A stretch of 64,000 nt of DNA from Closterium sp. NIES-65 (GCA_948144175.1 CANXME010000212.1:1103501-1167500); one strand, 5' to 3'. Shown: positions 42,961-54,565, counted from the stretch's first letter. Notes: generated from the sequence alone by a model not told the origin. Numbers and translations: made by a program.

Positions 42961-44948
42961 GGGACATGGACACTAGGGTGGAAGAGAAAGAGTGGTGGGC
43001 GGAGGGAGGTGCAGAGAATAGCGAAGCCCAACTACAACTCAAGGCAGAGAAACGCAAGCTAGAGGCCTTGCTGGAGAGCAAGGAGGCTATCCGGAAGGGA
43101 GGGTGGCCCCCAGGGGAGAACCGGGAAGCAGTGCACAGCCGGATGGCAAAAAGAGGGTGTGCAAAGTCTTACATGGTACTGGAGGCACCAGATCGAGAGA
43201 CCCCTACAGAGCAAGCTGTCGCAGCAGCCGGACAAGAGGATAGGACGACACCAGATCAGGAGGCACCTGCAGAGCAAGCTGTCGCAGGAGCCGGACAAAG
43301 GGAGAGGGCGACGCCAGCTCAGGAGGCCCCGGCAGAGCAAGCTGCCGCGGGAGCCGAGCAAGAGGAGGCAACATGGATGATCGGGGTGGGGCTGACTGTA
43401 GAGCAAGCCGAACGCATGAGAGAGATGCTGAAAAGGCACATGAAGGCCTTCGCTTATACGCTGAAGGAGCTGGGAAGGAGCAAGATTGGGGAGATGAAGA
43501 TAGACCTGATCTCAGACACGCCGACCTTCCAACGGAAGCGAAGGATAACCAGAGCGGACGAGGAACTTTGCAAGGAGAAGTGCAAGGAGCTGTTCGAGGC
43601 AGGACTGATTCGGTGGTCAACATCCGAGTATGCAGCAGCGACGGTGATCGCCGCGCGCAAAGATGCGGCGGGAGAAGTCTTGTCCAGGCGGATGTGCGGG
43701 GATTACCGAGACTTGAACAAGATAACCAAGGCCAACCGGTACCCCATGCCCACGCCGGAGGACATATTTGACAAGCTCGTGGGAGCAGTGGTGTTCACCA
43801 CCTTGGATCTGCGACAAGGCTTCAACCAAATCCCGATCAGGGAAGAGGATCGCGCCAAGACAGCATTCCATGGAGTGGACGGGCTCTGGGAATGGAACGG
43901 GATGCCGTTCGGGATGCGGAACTCCTCAGCCTTCTTCCAGCAAGTGATGGATACGGTGCTGAGGGATGTGGACTGTGCAGCCTGCTACATTGATGATGTG
44001 ATCATCTTCAGCAAGGACCCCGAGTCGCACGTGGCGGATGTGGAGAGGGTGCTGCGGGCAATCATGGAAGCAGGGCTGAGTTGCCACCCGGGCAAGTGCA
44101 AGTTTGGAGAGAGAACCGTGAAGTACCTGGGATTCGAGGTGGCAGATGGAACACTGTCAGTCCAAGTCGCGAAGGTGGCGGTCCTGGACAAGGTGGCGGT
44201 GCCAACGGACCGCAGCAGGCTAAGAGCGGTCCTGGGCTTCCTGAACTATTACAGGAAGTTCGTGCCCAACTTCAGCAAGAGGGCAAGCGTACTGAACCAG
44301 CTGCTGAAGGAGAGCACCGCATGGAAGTGGGGAGAGGAAGAAGACGCAGCCCTGAGGGAGCTGCTGGGGGCAGTAAAGACAGGCCCGGTGCTGATGCTTC
44401 CAGAGAAGGACAAGCCGTTCGTGCTCTATACAGACTGGAGCAGCCTGGGCATGGGGGCGGTGCTGTGCCAGGAGACGGACAGGGGAAAAAGAGTGGTGGC
44501 GTTCTCCAGCAGGAGCTACAGCCCCACGAAGGCGAACTACATCTCCTACGAAGGGGAGGGGTTGGCGGCGGTATGGGCTGTGGAACACTTCCGAGTGTAC
44601 CTACAAGGCAGCCCCTTTACCTTGGTGACTGATCACCTGCCCCTGACATGGCTGATGACAAACCAAACACTGACGGGGAGGAACGCTAGGTAGGCGATGA
44701 GGCTGCAAGAGTACGAGTTCAAGATAAGGCACCATCCGGGGAAGACTCTACAGCATGTAGACGGATTGTCGAGGAACCCTCCCCCACCGGAAGGGTGCTC
44801 GCCTGCGGCTTGCCTCGTGGCCCTGGCCAGCGGCATGCGGGAGACCGAAGAGAGGCGGCATCGAGGAAAGGGGGCCGAGCATGTGTGGGAGGACTCAGAA
44901 GTGCTGCGATGGGTGAAGGGAGAGACAGAAGCAGAGGAGGACGTGTAA
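42961..44948 (+). pseudogene. Gyp1 reverse transcriptase and RNase H
   Basis: The frame runs on from the methyltransferase through an acidic linker with three near-repeats of about 22 residues built on QEAPAEQAVAGAGQ (43190-43370). The gypsy RT follows: DYRDLNKITKANRYPMPTPE, TLDLRQGFNQIPI, GMPFGMRNSSAFFQ and intact YIDDVIIFS (about 43690-44010). The gypsy-type RNase H has LYTDWSSLGMGAVLCQ (first Asp kept), SYEGEGLAAVWAVEHFRVYL and VTDHLPLTWL. TAG 44691-44693 sits at a Trp position, after which the typical WAMRLQEYEFKIRHHPG and HVDGLSR continue to TAA 44946-44948. Apart from the stops, the catalytic residues look sound. Confidence 0.9.
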
Positions 44949-45153
44949 GAAAGAGTGAGAGCGCGGGGCAGGCACTATCGATGGTACCAGCAGCAGCTGC
45001 AAGTGGAGTCCAGGGAAGGCTGGAAGATGGTGCCCGCGCCAGGGCTTCGGAAGGCTCTAATCGAGAAGGTGCATGCAGAACTGGGGCACTACGACCATGT
45101 GAGGACGGCCCAGCTGCTAACTACAGGGTGGTGGTGGGCCGGCCTGCAAAGGG
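44949..45153 (+). pseudogene. Gyp1 integrase N-terminal fragment
   Basis: Same frame. HAELGHYDHVRTAQLL is the HH half of the integrase HHCC zinc-binding domain. The frame runs into the CopB insertion site AAGGG (45149-45153). Confidence 0.85.
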
Positions 45154-45285
45154 TGTGGAAACAAAGAACGAGAATGAAATGACTATGAACGAAGTGAGTA
45201 CAAATAGGAAACCCTAATTGGGTTGTACCCCCTATGGGATACCCCACTAAAGCCTACAGAAACAAGTAAGCTATATGTTCTGACA
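45154..45285 (-). repeat. CopB 3' LTR
   Basis: 132 bp. In plus coordinates it starts TGTGGAAACAAAGAACG and ends ATGTTCTGACA. Confidence 0.97.
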
Positions 45286-45297
45286 CACCCCCATAGG
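45286..45297 (-). promoter_or_regulatory. CopB polypurine tract
   Basis: CACCCCCATAGG in plus coordinates, reading CCTATGGGGGTG on the element strand, the same as in CopA and CopE. Confidence 0.8.
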
Positions 45298-45482
45298 CAA
45301 AGTGGGGGAGAACAAGGGGTCACAAGACCAGTCAAGCAAAGCAAAGCAAAGCTTAGGGTGGATCACAAAGTCACCACACATTCCGAGCACAAGTTCAAAG
45401 GCCACAAGGCCAGTTCACATGCAAGATCATATATAGAGATATACAAGAGCAAGAGTATATATATGCGAAGGTACAAGCAAGG

Positions 45483-48400
45483 TCAAGAGGAGAGCAAGTG
45501 AGGCAAGACAGGCACAAGACCCAACTGCGTGCAGCAACGCTGATGATCACAAGGCGCAAGTGCCTTGGTGAAGACATCAGCAGTGTTGGCCTCAGAGGCC
45601 ACGTACGCAAGTCGCAGCTGTCCACGCTGCTGTAGCTCACGAGCAAGAAAGTAGCGAAGAGCAATGTGCTTCGTTCTGTGCTCCAGTCGCTGCTCTCGAC
45701 ACAAGGCCAGCATGGCCTTGTTGTCTACGTACAGGACTGGAGGAGAACGAGGCTGCTCTCCAAGGTCGGTCAGCAGGTAGGTGAGCCAGCGTAACTCCTG
45801 TGCAGCCATAGCCCCAGCGTAGATCTCAGCCTCACAACTGGAGCCGAGAACAGAAGACGAGCGGGTAGCCCGCCACGAGACAGAGCCGGAACCAAGGCTG
45901 AAGGTGTAACCCTGTGACGACCGCTGCGTAGCCTGGTCGTCAGCCCAAGAAGCGTCTGCGTGCCCAGTGAGGACCACTGGACTGCGCCCTCCAAGCACTA
46001 GCCCCATGCCCGACGTAATGCACAAGTAGCGCAACACCCTCTTCGCTGCAGCCATGTGCTCTGGTCGGTGTCTCCCAGGAGCAACAAAGCGTGTGAGAAT
46101 GCTAAGAGGGTATGCGAGGTCAGGCCGTGTGCAGGTCATCAGGTACATGAGGCAGCCAACAAGCTCTGCAAACGGGCCACTCGACTCTACGGACTCATCC
46201 GAAGGCAGAGCTGAGAGCGAGTGGCGAGTAGGCAGAGGAGTGGCCTGAGGCGAGGAGTACGTGAAGCCGAAGCGCTGAAGGACCTGCTGCACCATGTGTG
46301 ACTGAGTCAGGGTAATGGTGCGGCGTGCTCTGTCCCGGGTGATCTGCAAGCCAAGGTAGCTGCGCAGTTCACCCAGGTCAGTGCACGTGTGTCTCTTCTG
46401 CAGCTCGGACTTCACGTAGGCGAGTCCAGCAGTGTCAGCTGTGGCAAAGACCAAGTCGTCGACGTACACGAGGATGTAGAACGGCGGCAGAGAGGTGTCG
46501 GTGCGCAGAAACAGCGACGGGTCGGCAGTGGAAGGAGCAAACCCAAGTGCCGCGAGCGTAGTCCTCAGTGTGTCGTGCCACTCACGTGGCGCCTGGCGGA
46601 GACCGTAGACTGGACGCCGGAGACTCCACTAGGTACCAGGAGGGAAAGACCCAGTGAAGCCAGGTGGGCGACGCAGCCAGATCTCCTCGTGCAGGCTGCC
46701 CTGCAAGAAAGCTGTGCTGAAGTCGAGAGAGTGCAGCTCGTAGTCACGGTGAGCAGCAACGTGTAGCAGAACCCGAAGAGTGGTCATCTTCGGGGTGGGG
46801 GAGAAGGTCTGAAAGTAGTCAACCCCCTGCCGCTGACTGAAGCCACGAGCCACGTAACGCGCCTTGAAGACAGGCGGAGAACCCGGCGGCCGCTTCACCC
46901 TGAAAATCCACATGCCACTGACGATGTTCGCCCCAGGAGGGGGAACAGCGTCAACGTAGGTGCCTGTGGACTTCCAGGAAGCCATCTCTGCATCCATAGC
47001 TGCCTGCCACTGAGAGGAGTAGGGACCCTCTATCGCCTCCGCGTAAGAGCGCGGAGTCGGGATGTCTGGTGCATCCGGGTCTCCCTCAGGGGCTAGCAGT
47101 ACAGACGCGAGACGAGGTGAAACGGCGGCCAGACACTGGAACTCCTCCTGCCTGTCCTCAAGGACGTCTGTGCCAAGGGCACACTCACCCCCGACGGACG
47201 GAGGACAGGCGGACGCAGACTCAGTGACAAGACGAGCAGCGTAGTCTAGACGATAGCGCGCAGCAAAGTCGACAAGCTCAGTGACAAGGGCAGACGCAGC
47301 AGACGACTCGAAGGAGGGGTCAGTTACAGCAGTAGCCAGGAGACGCGTGACAGTAGGACTGGCAGCACGAAGAGCGTCCGACTCCGGGTCGGCAAGAGCA
47401 GGAAGAGAGGAAGCAGGAGGAGAAGGCAAAGGGGCACGCAGAGGAGCAGTGGACGGACGCAGTGACATCCCATGCGTGCCAGGGACAGGAGGAGGACGCT
47501 GACGCGACCCGCGACCACTAGCGCGCTCAGTACGAACAGGCGACACAGGACGAGACGCAGGCTCACGACGCTCAGTAAGACCTCCAGTCGGACCAGCGTA
47601 GGGAGAAGGAGCAGGCAAAGGGGAGGCAGGCTGTAGCTGTGGCTGTGACCGGACAGGCTGCGGACCCTCTAAGGGAGGAGGAGGAGGTGTAAGACCAAGA
47701 ACCTGCTGCAGGAGCGGAACGAAGTACGGTCGGGGCCGCGCGGCGACGCTAGAAACAGCAGGAACAGCACCAGCAGCCCCGGCAGGAGCACCCACTCCAG
47801 CAGCACCTCCAGCAGCACCACCAGAAGCCCCAGAACCTCCAGCCGCAGCACCAGGAGCACTGTCAGTCGGGCCGCCAACGGCAGGCTCAGCGCCAACACC
47901 CTCAGCAGGACCAGCTCCAGGAGAACTCTCAGACTCAGCAGCTCCAGCACCCACAGTACGAGCGCCGGCGGGGCGCGCAGCAGCAGTGCCCTCTGCAGCC
48001 GAAGAACCACCAGCACCAGCAGCACGCCTCCAGCGCCCGGCAAACCACTCACGCAGCTCCTGTGGGGAGAGTGGCTCCCGGCGAGACGAAGCACCCCCAG
48101 GCACAGCACCTCCAGGCTCAGCACCTCCAGACACAGCACCCCCAGGCACGGCACCCCCAGGCTCAGCACCCCCAGGCACAACACCCCCAGACTCGGCACC
48201 TCCAGGCTCAGCACCCCCAGGCACAGCACCCCCAGGCTCAGCACCCCCAGGCTCAGCACCCCCAGACTCGGCACCTCCAGGCTCAGCACCCCCAGACTCC
48301 GCACCCCCAGGCTCAGCTCCCGCAGCAGCACCAGAGTCACCAGTGACCTCGACAGGCTCGACCGCGTCTACCTGGGACACACCTGAAGGGGCAGGACCCT

Positions 48401-51400
48401 GAGGGGGGAGGGGGACTACCGGGGGGGGACCTGGCACCAAGAAGAGCGGGGGTGGGGGGAGGGACGGAGTGCGGTAGGGGAAGAGGCGGTAGTAGGGTAC
48501 CGACTCGTCGAACGTGACGTCCTGGGAGGACAGAACACGTCGAGAGGTGGGGTGGTAAAACTGCCACCCAGGGGCGTCGGGGGGGAACCCCAGGAAGACG
48601 CAGGGAGAAGCACGAGGGGACAGCTTGTCCGCAGACAGGTCGCGAACAAACGCCCGAGATCCCCAGACCCGGAACGCCGACGCATCGCCAACCTTCCCCG
48701 TCCACAGCAGGGCTGGGGAGGTCTCCGGTCGAGAGACCCTGGGGTGGAGGTTGATCTGGTGCGCTGCGTACCTGACCGCAAACGGCCACAGAAAATGGGG
48801 AGCAGCCGCATGCATCATGGACGTACGAGCGACGTCCATGACCATGCCAATGCGGCGCTCAGCAATCCCATTTTGCTGCGGTGAGTCCGGAAGCGTGAAG
48901 GTCTGACGGATGCCTCGCACACGACAGTAGGCACTCAGGAGGCCGGAGGAGAACTCTCCACCTCTGTCCGAGTGCAGACGCAAAACAGGGAAGTCAGAGC
49001 CAAAGCTCCTCCGAAGCTGGAGACGAGCTGCGCGGATCCAGTCGATCAGCACCGCAGTGACCTCACCCTTGCTGCGCAAGGGGAAGAATGTGGTGTAACG
49101 CGAGTAGTCGTCAACCACCAGCAGGAAGTAGCGCTCCTGACCCTGTCCACGGACGCGGGCTGGGCCCCACACGTCCATGTGAAGCGTCTGCAACGGGGCC
49201 TCTGTGGGAGGAAACTGGGAGGAGTGAGGGGCAGCACGCTGGCGCCCCTCGACACAGGGGACACAGGTGGGGCCAGGGCTCGGAGGAAGGGGAGGGAGAG
49301 ACCGGGGAAGACCAGACACAAGGACTCGCGAGGCCATGCCTCTGAGCCGAAGCAGAGAGGGGTGGCCAAGGCGGTGGTGCCAGAGGAGGGTCTCGTGAGA
49401 CAGACGACGACACGAGCAGGGGGCAGACTCAGGACCAGACCTGGACGCTGCAGCAAACACCTGACCAGACGAAGGGACCCTACCAGACTCAGCACCTGGA
49501 GGAGAAGCAGTGGTCAGTGTGTACAGGCTCGACCCTGGCCGACGTGTAAACGTAGCCAGGTGGCGACCTGTATCCTCCTCCGTGCAGTGGGTCACCCGCT
49601 GACGAGCAGGGGTGAACTGGTGGACACCCGCATCCTGGAGGTCAGCACCACTCACCAAGTTTGTCGAGAACGAGGGGAGGTAGAGACCAGTCAGGGTGCC
49701 AGAGGGGGCCGCCGGACACGGGAGGACAGTGGAGAAGCGAGCCAGGACAGGCCCCCCAGAGGGGTCAGCCAGGGACACTGCAACCGGCCGACTCAGCGGC
49801 GTGAGAGTGGTGCGGTCCCTAAAGAAGGAGCGAGACGCTCCAGAGTCAAGGGTGAAGGTGTGAGAGGCCGAAGCCGACACAGTACCTGAGAGGGCAGACT
49901 CACCAGCACCTGAGAGCACAGACGCACTGGCACCTAGAGCAGCAGCGTCACTAGTACCTGACGCGGCAGTACCAATGCCCGGGTCGGGCGGGAAACACCG
50001 GTAACAGTCATCCTCATCACTACCAATCGCAGCATACATAGCAGAGAGAATAGCATCAAAATCAAGATCATAAATAGCTACACCAGCCCTAGACAGCTCT
50101 CCCCAGCGGGGGATCTCAGCTGCCTCCGGAAACTGCTGACGCCAGGCGTCAGTCAGGCGGCCAAAGCAGCGGCGGGCAGTGTGGGCACCTCCACACCTCT
50201 CCCCTGCACGGTCACCGGTGCGGAGAACGTAGGGGCAAGGACCAAGCGCACCACCACGCTGACGCTGCGAGTACCACTCACGGAGCTGCTGAGGGGCGGG
50301 GACGGTGCGAGAGCGCTGCTGCTGCTGTGGCTGCTGCTGCGGCTGCTGCTGCTGCTGCTGCTGGCGCTGACCACCCCCGGAGCTGCTCCGCTGGGACGAG
50401 CCACTCCGACCCCCGCCTCCACTGCCACCCCCGCCTCCACCGCCACCCCCGTCTCCACCTCCACCTCCCCCACCAGGACCGTCGCTCCCACCGCTCCCAC
50501 CGCCTCCTCCGCTACCACCTCCGCCGCCACCTCCGCCTCCACCGCCGCCACCAGTACCTCCACTCCCACCACCACCCCCACCGCCACCCCCACTCCCCCC
50601 GCCACCCCCACCGCCTCCTCCACCGCCCCCTCTAGCTCCACCCGCTCCCTTGCCCCCCTTGCCCTTGCCAGCGCGGCGCCTGCCGCTGGGGGCAGACGCC
50701 GCGCCGACCGACTCAAAACCAGTGAGGTCGGCCGCAGCGGCAGAGGCGACAGAGGGCAGCAGGGGGGAAGGACCACACCCCTCAAAGATGGGGGTGCGAG
50801 GGTCACCCCGAGAGGCTCCTACAGCGACAATACTCTTCTCAGTCGCTAGCAGGGACTCCTCAAGGAGGTCGACAGTGAGAGTGGTGGGACAGACAGAGAG
50901 AAACTGGTCCCTAACGACACGAAGGGACTCAGGGAGACGGGTGACGAGAAAGTAGAGAGTGATGTACATGGGAGGAGGGTTCGCAGCGCGGAACTCAGCA
51001 GGAAGGGCAGCGCGGTAGCGGGTGTCACTAGCACGGAGGTGGGTAACGAGGTCAGCGACAGTGGGAAAGGAAGCGAGGTCAGGGAAGAGAAACGGTAGCA
51101 TGAGGTGGCTAAGGGTAGCGGAGGAAGGGGAGGAGTAGCGTGCAACTACAGCGTCGTACAAGGCCTGAGCGGTCTTGCACTGACTAAAGTGGGCACGCTC
51201 AGAGGAAGGGAGGTGGCGACGCACAGCAAGACGTGCAGCAGCATCGCGGGTCGCCCACTTGGAGCGAACGGCAGAGTCAGCATCAGCAGGTGGGGCAGGG
51301 ACAGCGCCAGAGACAAAGTCAAAGAGAGAGACCTCATCTATCGCATCACACAGTAAGTACAGCTGCAGGTCTTCAATCCAGACGGCAAAGTCAACGGCCC

Positions 51401-51440
51401 TCCCCTCAGCGTCAAAGGTAAGAACATTGGGGGTGGCCAT
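45483..51440 (-). CDS. CopB gag-pol polyprotein with one in-frame TAG in RT
   Basis: The start is taken as ATG 51440 (MATPNVLTFDAEGRA, matching CopE); the frame is open seven codons further up. In order: UBN2-type Gag (to about 50830); a glycine-rich tract of about 90 residues (50390-50640) and a Gln-rich run; one PQQLREWYS module; the Cys/His motif CX13CX3HX4C (about 50160-50240); protease FTLDSGASRSFF (about 49845); GAG-pre-integrase LLWHHRLGHPS; integrase Asp, Asp and Glu blocks (49175, about 48970, about 48870); a GGAEPGGA-repeat linker with one PQELREWFAGRWR module (48000-48340); RT with DFSTAFLQGS and YVDD (46455-46466); RNase H to 45483. TAG 46626-46628 replaces the Gln before WSLRRPVYGLRQ. 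No frameshift is seen. Readthrough or an active sister copy would be needed for function. Confidence 0.93.
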
Positions 51441-51479
51441 GACAGCAGCTGAAAATCTCACCGGGCTGGGAGAGGCGGG

Positions 51480-51950
51480 TAGGTCAGCAGCAGTACGGCT
51501 CCGCAGGCGGCTCGGGCAGCGCGGGCGGCTCGGGCGGCACAGGCGGCTCGGCGGCGGCTCGGGCGGCGGCTCGGCGGCGGCTCGGCGGCGGCTCGGCGGC
51601 GGCTCGGCGGCGGCTCAGGCGGCGGCGGTTGGCGGCGGCTCGGCTGCTGCTGGGCGGCACGGGCGGCTCGGGCGTCACGGGCGGCTCGGCGGCGGCTCGG
51701 GCGGCGGCTCGGCGGCGGCTCTGCGGCGGCTCGGCGGCGGCTCGGCGGCGGCTCGGCGGCGGCTCGGCGGCGGCTCAGGCGGCGGCGGCTCGGCTGCTGC
51801 TGGGCGGCGCGGGCGGCTCGGGCGTCACGGGCGGCTCGGCGGCGGCTCGGGCGGCGGCTCGGCGGCGGCTCTGCGGCGGCTCGGCGACGGCTCGGCGGCG
51901 GCTCGGCGGCTGCTCGGCGGCGGCTCAGGTGGCGGCAGCTGCTGCTGGGC
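51480..51950. repeat. CopB leader repeat 1: GGCGGCTC array with 150-bp duplication
   Basis: Units of GGCGGCTCGGCGGC fill the stretch just upstream of gag. A block of about 150 bp, marked by GCTGCTGCTGGGCGGC at about 51642 and again at about 51792, is duplicated in tandem. Confidence 0.85.
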
Positions 51951-51954
51951 GGAT

Positions 51955-52400
51955 CGGCGGGGCCGTGTAGCAGAGTGGCGGCGGGGCCGCGACCGAAAAG
52001 AGCGGCGGGGCCGCGTAGCAAGGGGCGGTGGGGCCGCGTAGCAGAGGGCGGCGGGGCCGCGTAGCAGAGGGCGGCGGGGCCGCGATCGAAGGGCGGCGGG
52101 GCCGCGTAGCAGAGGGCGGCGGGGCCGCGTAGCAGAGGGCAGCGGGGCCGCGTGGCAAAGGGCGGCGGGGCCGCGATCGAAGGGCGGCGGGGCCGCGTAG
52201 CAGAGGGCGGCGGGGCCGCGAGACAGAGGGCGGCGGGGCCGCGTAGCAGAGGGCGGCGGGGCCGCGTAGCCGAGGGCGGCGGGGCCGCGATCGAAGGGCG
52301 GCGGCGGGGCCGCGTAGCAGAGGGCGGCGGGGCCGCGATCGAAGGGCGGCGGGGCCGCTAGGGAAGGGCGGCGGAGCCGCGAGGGGAAGGGCGGCGCAAC
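51955..52400. repeat. CopB leader repeat 2: 22-23-bp GGCGGGGCCGCG array
   Basis: About 20 units, core GGGCGGCGGGGCCGCG plus a short variable spacer. It is the reverse complement of the CopA leader core, hence homologous, and sits just after the primer-binding site. Confidence 0.87.
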
Positions 52401-52490
52401 GGTCCGCTAGGGGCGACACGACGGGTCGCCAAAAAAAAAAAACGCGCCTCGGGGCGCGGTTCGGTGGGCCCTAGAAGCAGTCCCTAGGAG

Positions 52491-52509
52491 GGAACCTGCT
52501 CTGATTCCA
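52491..52509 (-). promoter_or_regulatory. CopB primer-binding site
   Basis: The element strand reads TGGAATCAGAGCAGGTTCC next to the 5' LTR, the initiator tRNA-Met complement with one change. Confidence 0.85.
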
Positions 52510-52641
52510 TGTGGAAACAAAGAACGAGAATGAAATGACTATGAACGAAGTGAGTACAAATAGGAAACCCTAATTGGGTTGTACCCCCTATGGGATACCC
52601 CACTATAGCCTACAGAAACAAGTAAGCTATATGTTCTGACA
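52510..52641 (-). repeat. CopB 5' LTR
   Basis: 132 bp, one mismatch to 45154-45285; AAGGG follows at 52642-52646. Confidence 0.97.
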
Positions 52642-53760
52642 AAGGGATGTGAAGAGCGTCGTGGCAGAGTGCGAGCTGTGCAGCCAGAACAAGGCCACGC
52701 TGGAAAGGGAGCACCAGGAGCTGCATTCACTCCAGATCCGCGGATTGGGGTATCGGTGGTCGCTGGACCTCGCAGGAGAGTTGCCGCTGAGCCGCAAGAA
52801 TAAGCGGTACGTGCTCGTCATGATCGAGCACGTGTCCAAGTGGGTGGAGGTGCGAGCGCTCAACAGTAAGAGCGCAGAACTGATCGCCGAGGCGTTTACA
52901 GATCAGGTGCTGACGCGAAGGAGCATGAGGTGAGGTCCTGACCAATCAAGGGACAGAATTCAGGGGAGCATTTGATCAGCTACTGAAGCGAGTGGGGATA
53001 ACGCACCGCCGGACCTCGAGGTATCATCCGCAGGCAGACGGACTGACAGAGCGCATGGTGCAGACTATCAAGAAGGGTCTGTGAGCCAACAGTGAGGAAC
53101 ACAAAAGGGATTGGGACCAAGAGCGGCACTGGGTCGTGGCAAGATACAGTTTCAGCAGGCATGCGGCTCTGAGGGACTACTCGCCGTACTACCTACTGTA
53201 CGGGAAGGAGCCAGTGCTGCCGGTGAACGCCCCAAAGACCCCGAGTGCTGTACGAGATCGTGAAGGCAGGAGACCCCGAGAAGTGGGCAGCCCTGGCAGA
53301 TTGCCGAGCAAGGTACCTGAAGAAGATTATGCCTGCGGCACTCGAGAACCTACACACGGCGCAGCTGCGAGACACGAAGAGGTACCAACAGAGGCAGCTG
53401 CAGGTAGGGAGAGGAGGTAGCAAGGGGGTAGAGAGCGGAACCGAGATGTACATCTGGAAGGCCAAAAAGGACACCCTGGACGTGGGCCTCTCGGTGGAGC
53501 GGTGGGTGGTGAAAGAGGTGAGGCCGTCTGGTGTGCTGGTGATCGAGTCCGAGGAAGGCAAGAAGAGGGACGACCATATCACCAACGTGGCGCGGGCGAT
53601 GGGGAGCAAGATGAGAGGAATTCCCGAAGGACCAGCAGCAGGAGCCGAGCAGGTCCCGGAAGGGGGCAAGTGGGTAGATCGCCCAGGAAGCATGAACCTG
53701 AGCAGGCACCCAAAAGAAGGAGGAGGAGAGTGGAAAACAGGGAAGGTAGAGGGAGCATGA
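52642..53760 (+). pseudogene. Gyp1 integrase, catalytic core and C-terminus
   Basis: Resumes with CELCSQNKATLE, the CC half of the HHCC domain. The core Asp block is WSLDLAGELPLSRKNKRYVLVM. A frameshift near 52925 leads to LTNQGTEFRGAFDQLL (second Asp replaced by Asn) and SRYHPQADGLTERMVQTIKKG (the Glu block). A TGA at 53082-53084 and another shift near 53250 follow. The C-terminal segment includes EMYIWKAKKDTLDVGLSVER and ends at TGA 53758-53760. There is no clear chromodomain. It would insert the cDNA, but this copy is broken. Confidence 0.85.
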
Positions 53761-53813
53761 GGTAGAGTAACCGCTGACTCAAAGCAGAAGAGACAAGAGG
53801 GGATAGGGGCCCA

Positions 53814-54406
53814 TGGCATCCGACAGCTGTCGCACGGAACGAGAAAGTACATATGTTTCTGTTCTGAGCGACATGAGTGTACTGGTTCGAAGCGAAACGG
53901 GGCAGCTAGTAGCAAAGGTGTATGGCGAGTGTACATGACAGTTGGAGTACCAGGACATGCTGACAGATGGAGCACTCCTGAGCGAGCACCACGGAATGCA
54001 AGCATGCCGCAAGTACAGTGATGGCAGCTGAGTTGGGGTTTCACGTGAAACAGGGATTGGGGGTGCGGTTGGCGAAGAGCAACTGTGGGGTGAGGTCCGT
54101 GAACGGCGGGGATCATTCTTGTACATAGGTGGGCTGTTGTTTGACGATTGAGATGCCTGCGTGTTGGATGATCTGTTTGTTGCGTGCGTGCGATGTTGGC
54201 GTGTGTGTGCAGGTTCCAGCCTAACCCCTCGCCTGCAGCAAGAAGCCAGCAGCTAGCCAAGATTCACCCTGTACATAGGATGCTAGCAAGCTCTAGACTC
54301 CTTGCTTGTTTGTATGCAGTCTAGTGTAGTGGAATGCGTTCTGCTATCTTCCTAGCAGGAATCAGCCACAATGAGAGAAACCTGTCGTTAGGTCAGTGGA
54401 CTTTTT
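53814..54406 (+). repeat. Putative Gyp1 3' LTR
   Basis: Starts TGGCATCCGACAGCTG after the purine-rich GGGGATAGGGGCCCA. No 5' LTR partner exists in the window, and the right end is set only by the duplicated segment that follows. It has no coding sequence. Confidence 0.45.
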
Positions 54407-54408
54407 GA

Positions 54409-54565
54409 GTGGGTAGATCGGCCGGGAAGCATGAACCAAAACAGGCACCCGAAAGAAGGAGAAGGAGAGTAGAAAACAAGGAAGGTAGAGGGAGCATGAG
54501 GTAGAGTAACCGCTGACTCAAAGCAGAAGAGAGAAGAGGGGAGAGGGGCCCATGGCATCCGACAG
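54409..54565 (+). repeat. 157-bp direct copy of the Gyp1 3' end
   Basis: Repeats 53670-53826 with about ten mismatches, covering the last integrase codons, the purine tract and the first 13 bases of the LTR. It is fused at 54566 to the CopF RT at a shared TGTCG. Confidence 0.85.

Larger units (their letters stand above)
45154..52641 (-). mobile_element. CopB: full-length, very young Ty1/copia element
   Basis: 132-bp LTRs (45154-45285 and 52510-52641) differ at one position (A at 45250, T at 52606). A perfect target duplication AAGGG lies at 45149-45153 and 52642-52646. Primer-binding site and polypurine tract are intact. The single gag-pol frame is about 1,985 codons with one in-frame TAG. 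It is inserted in the Gyp1 integrase zinc domain, so it postdates Gyp1. It is the reference copy for judging CopA, CopE and CopF. Confidence 0.97.
40608..54406 (+). mobile_element. Gyp1: Ty3/gypsy element encoding a DNA methyltransferase, split by CopB
   Basis: Plus-strand blocks 40608-45153 and 52642-53813 form one polyprotein in the order Gag zinc knuckles, protease, C5-DNA methyltransferase, RT, RNase H, integrase. This is the gypsy order, with integrase last. The first block stays in a single frame but carries stops at 40707, 40803, 41805, 41871, 42207, 42486, 44691 and 44946. The integrase part has frameshifts. The 5' end (LTR and most of Gag) is missing. The CopB target duplicate AAGGG marks the split. 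A putative 3' LTR begins at 53814. Confidence 0.88.
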
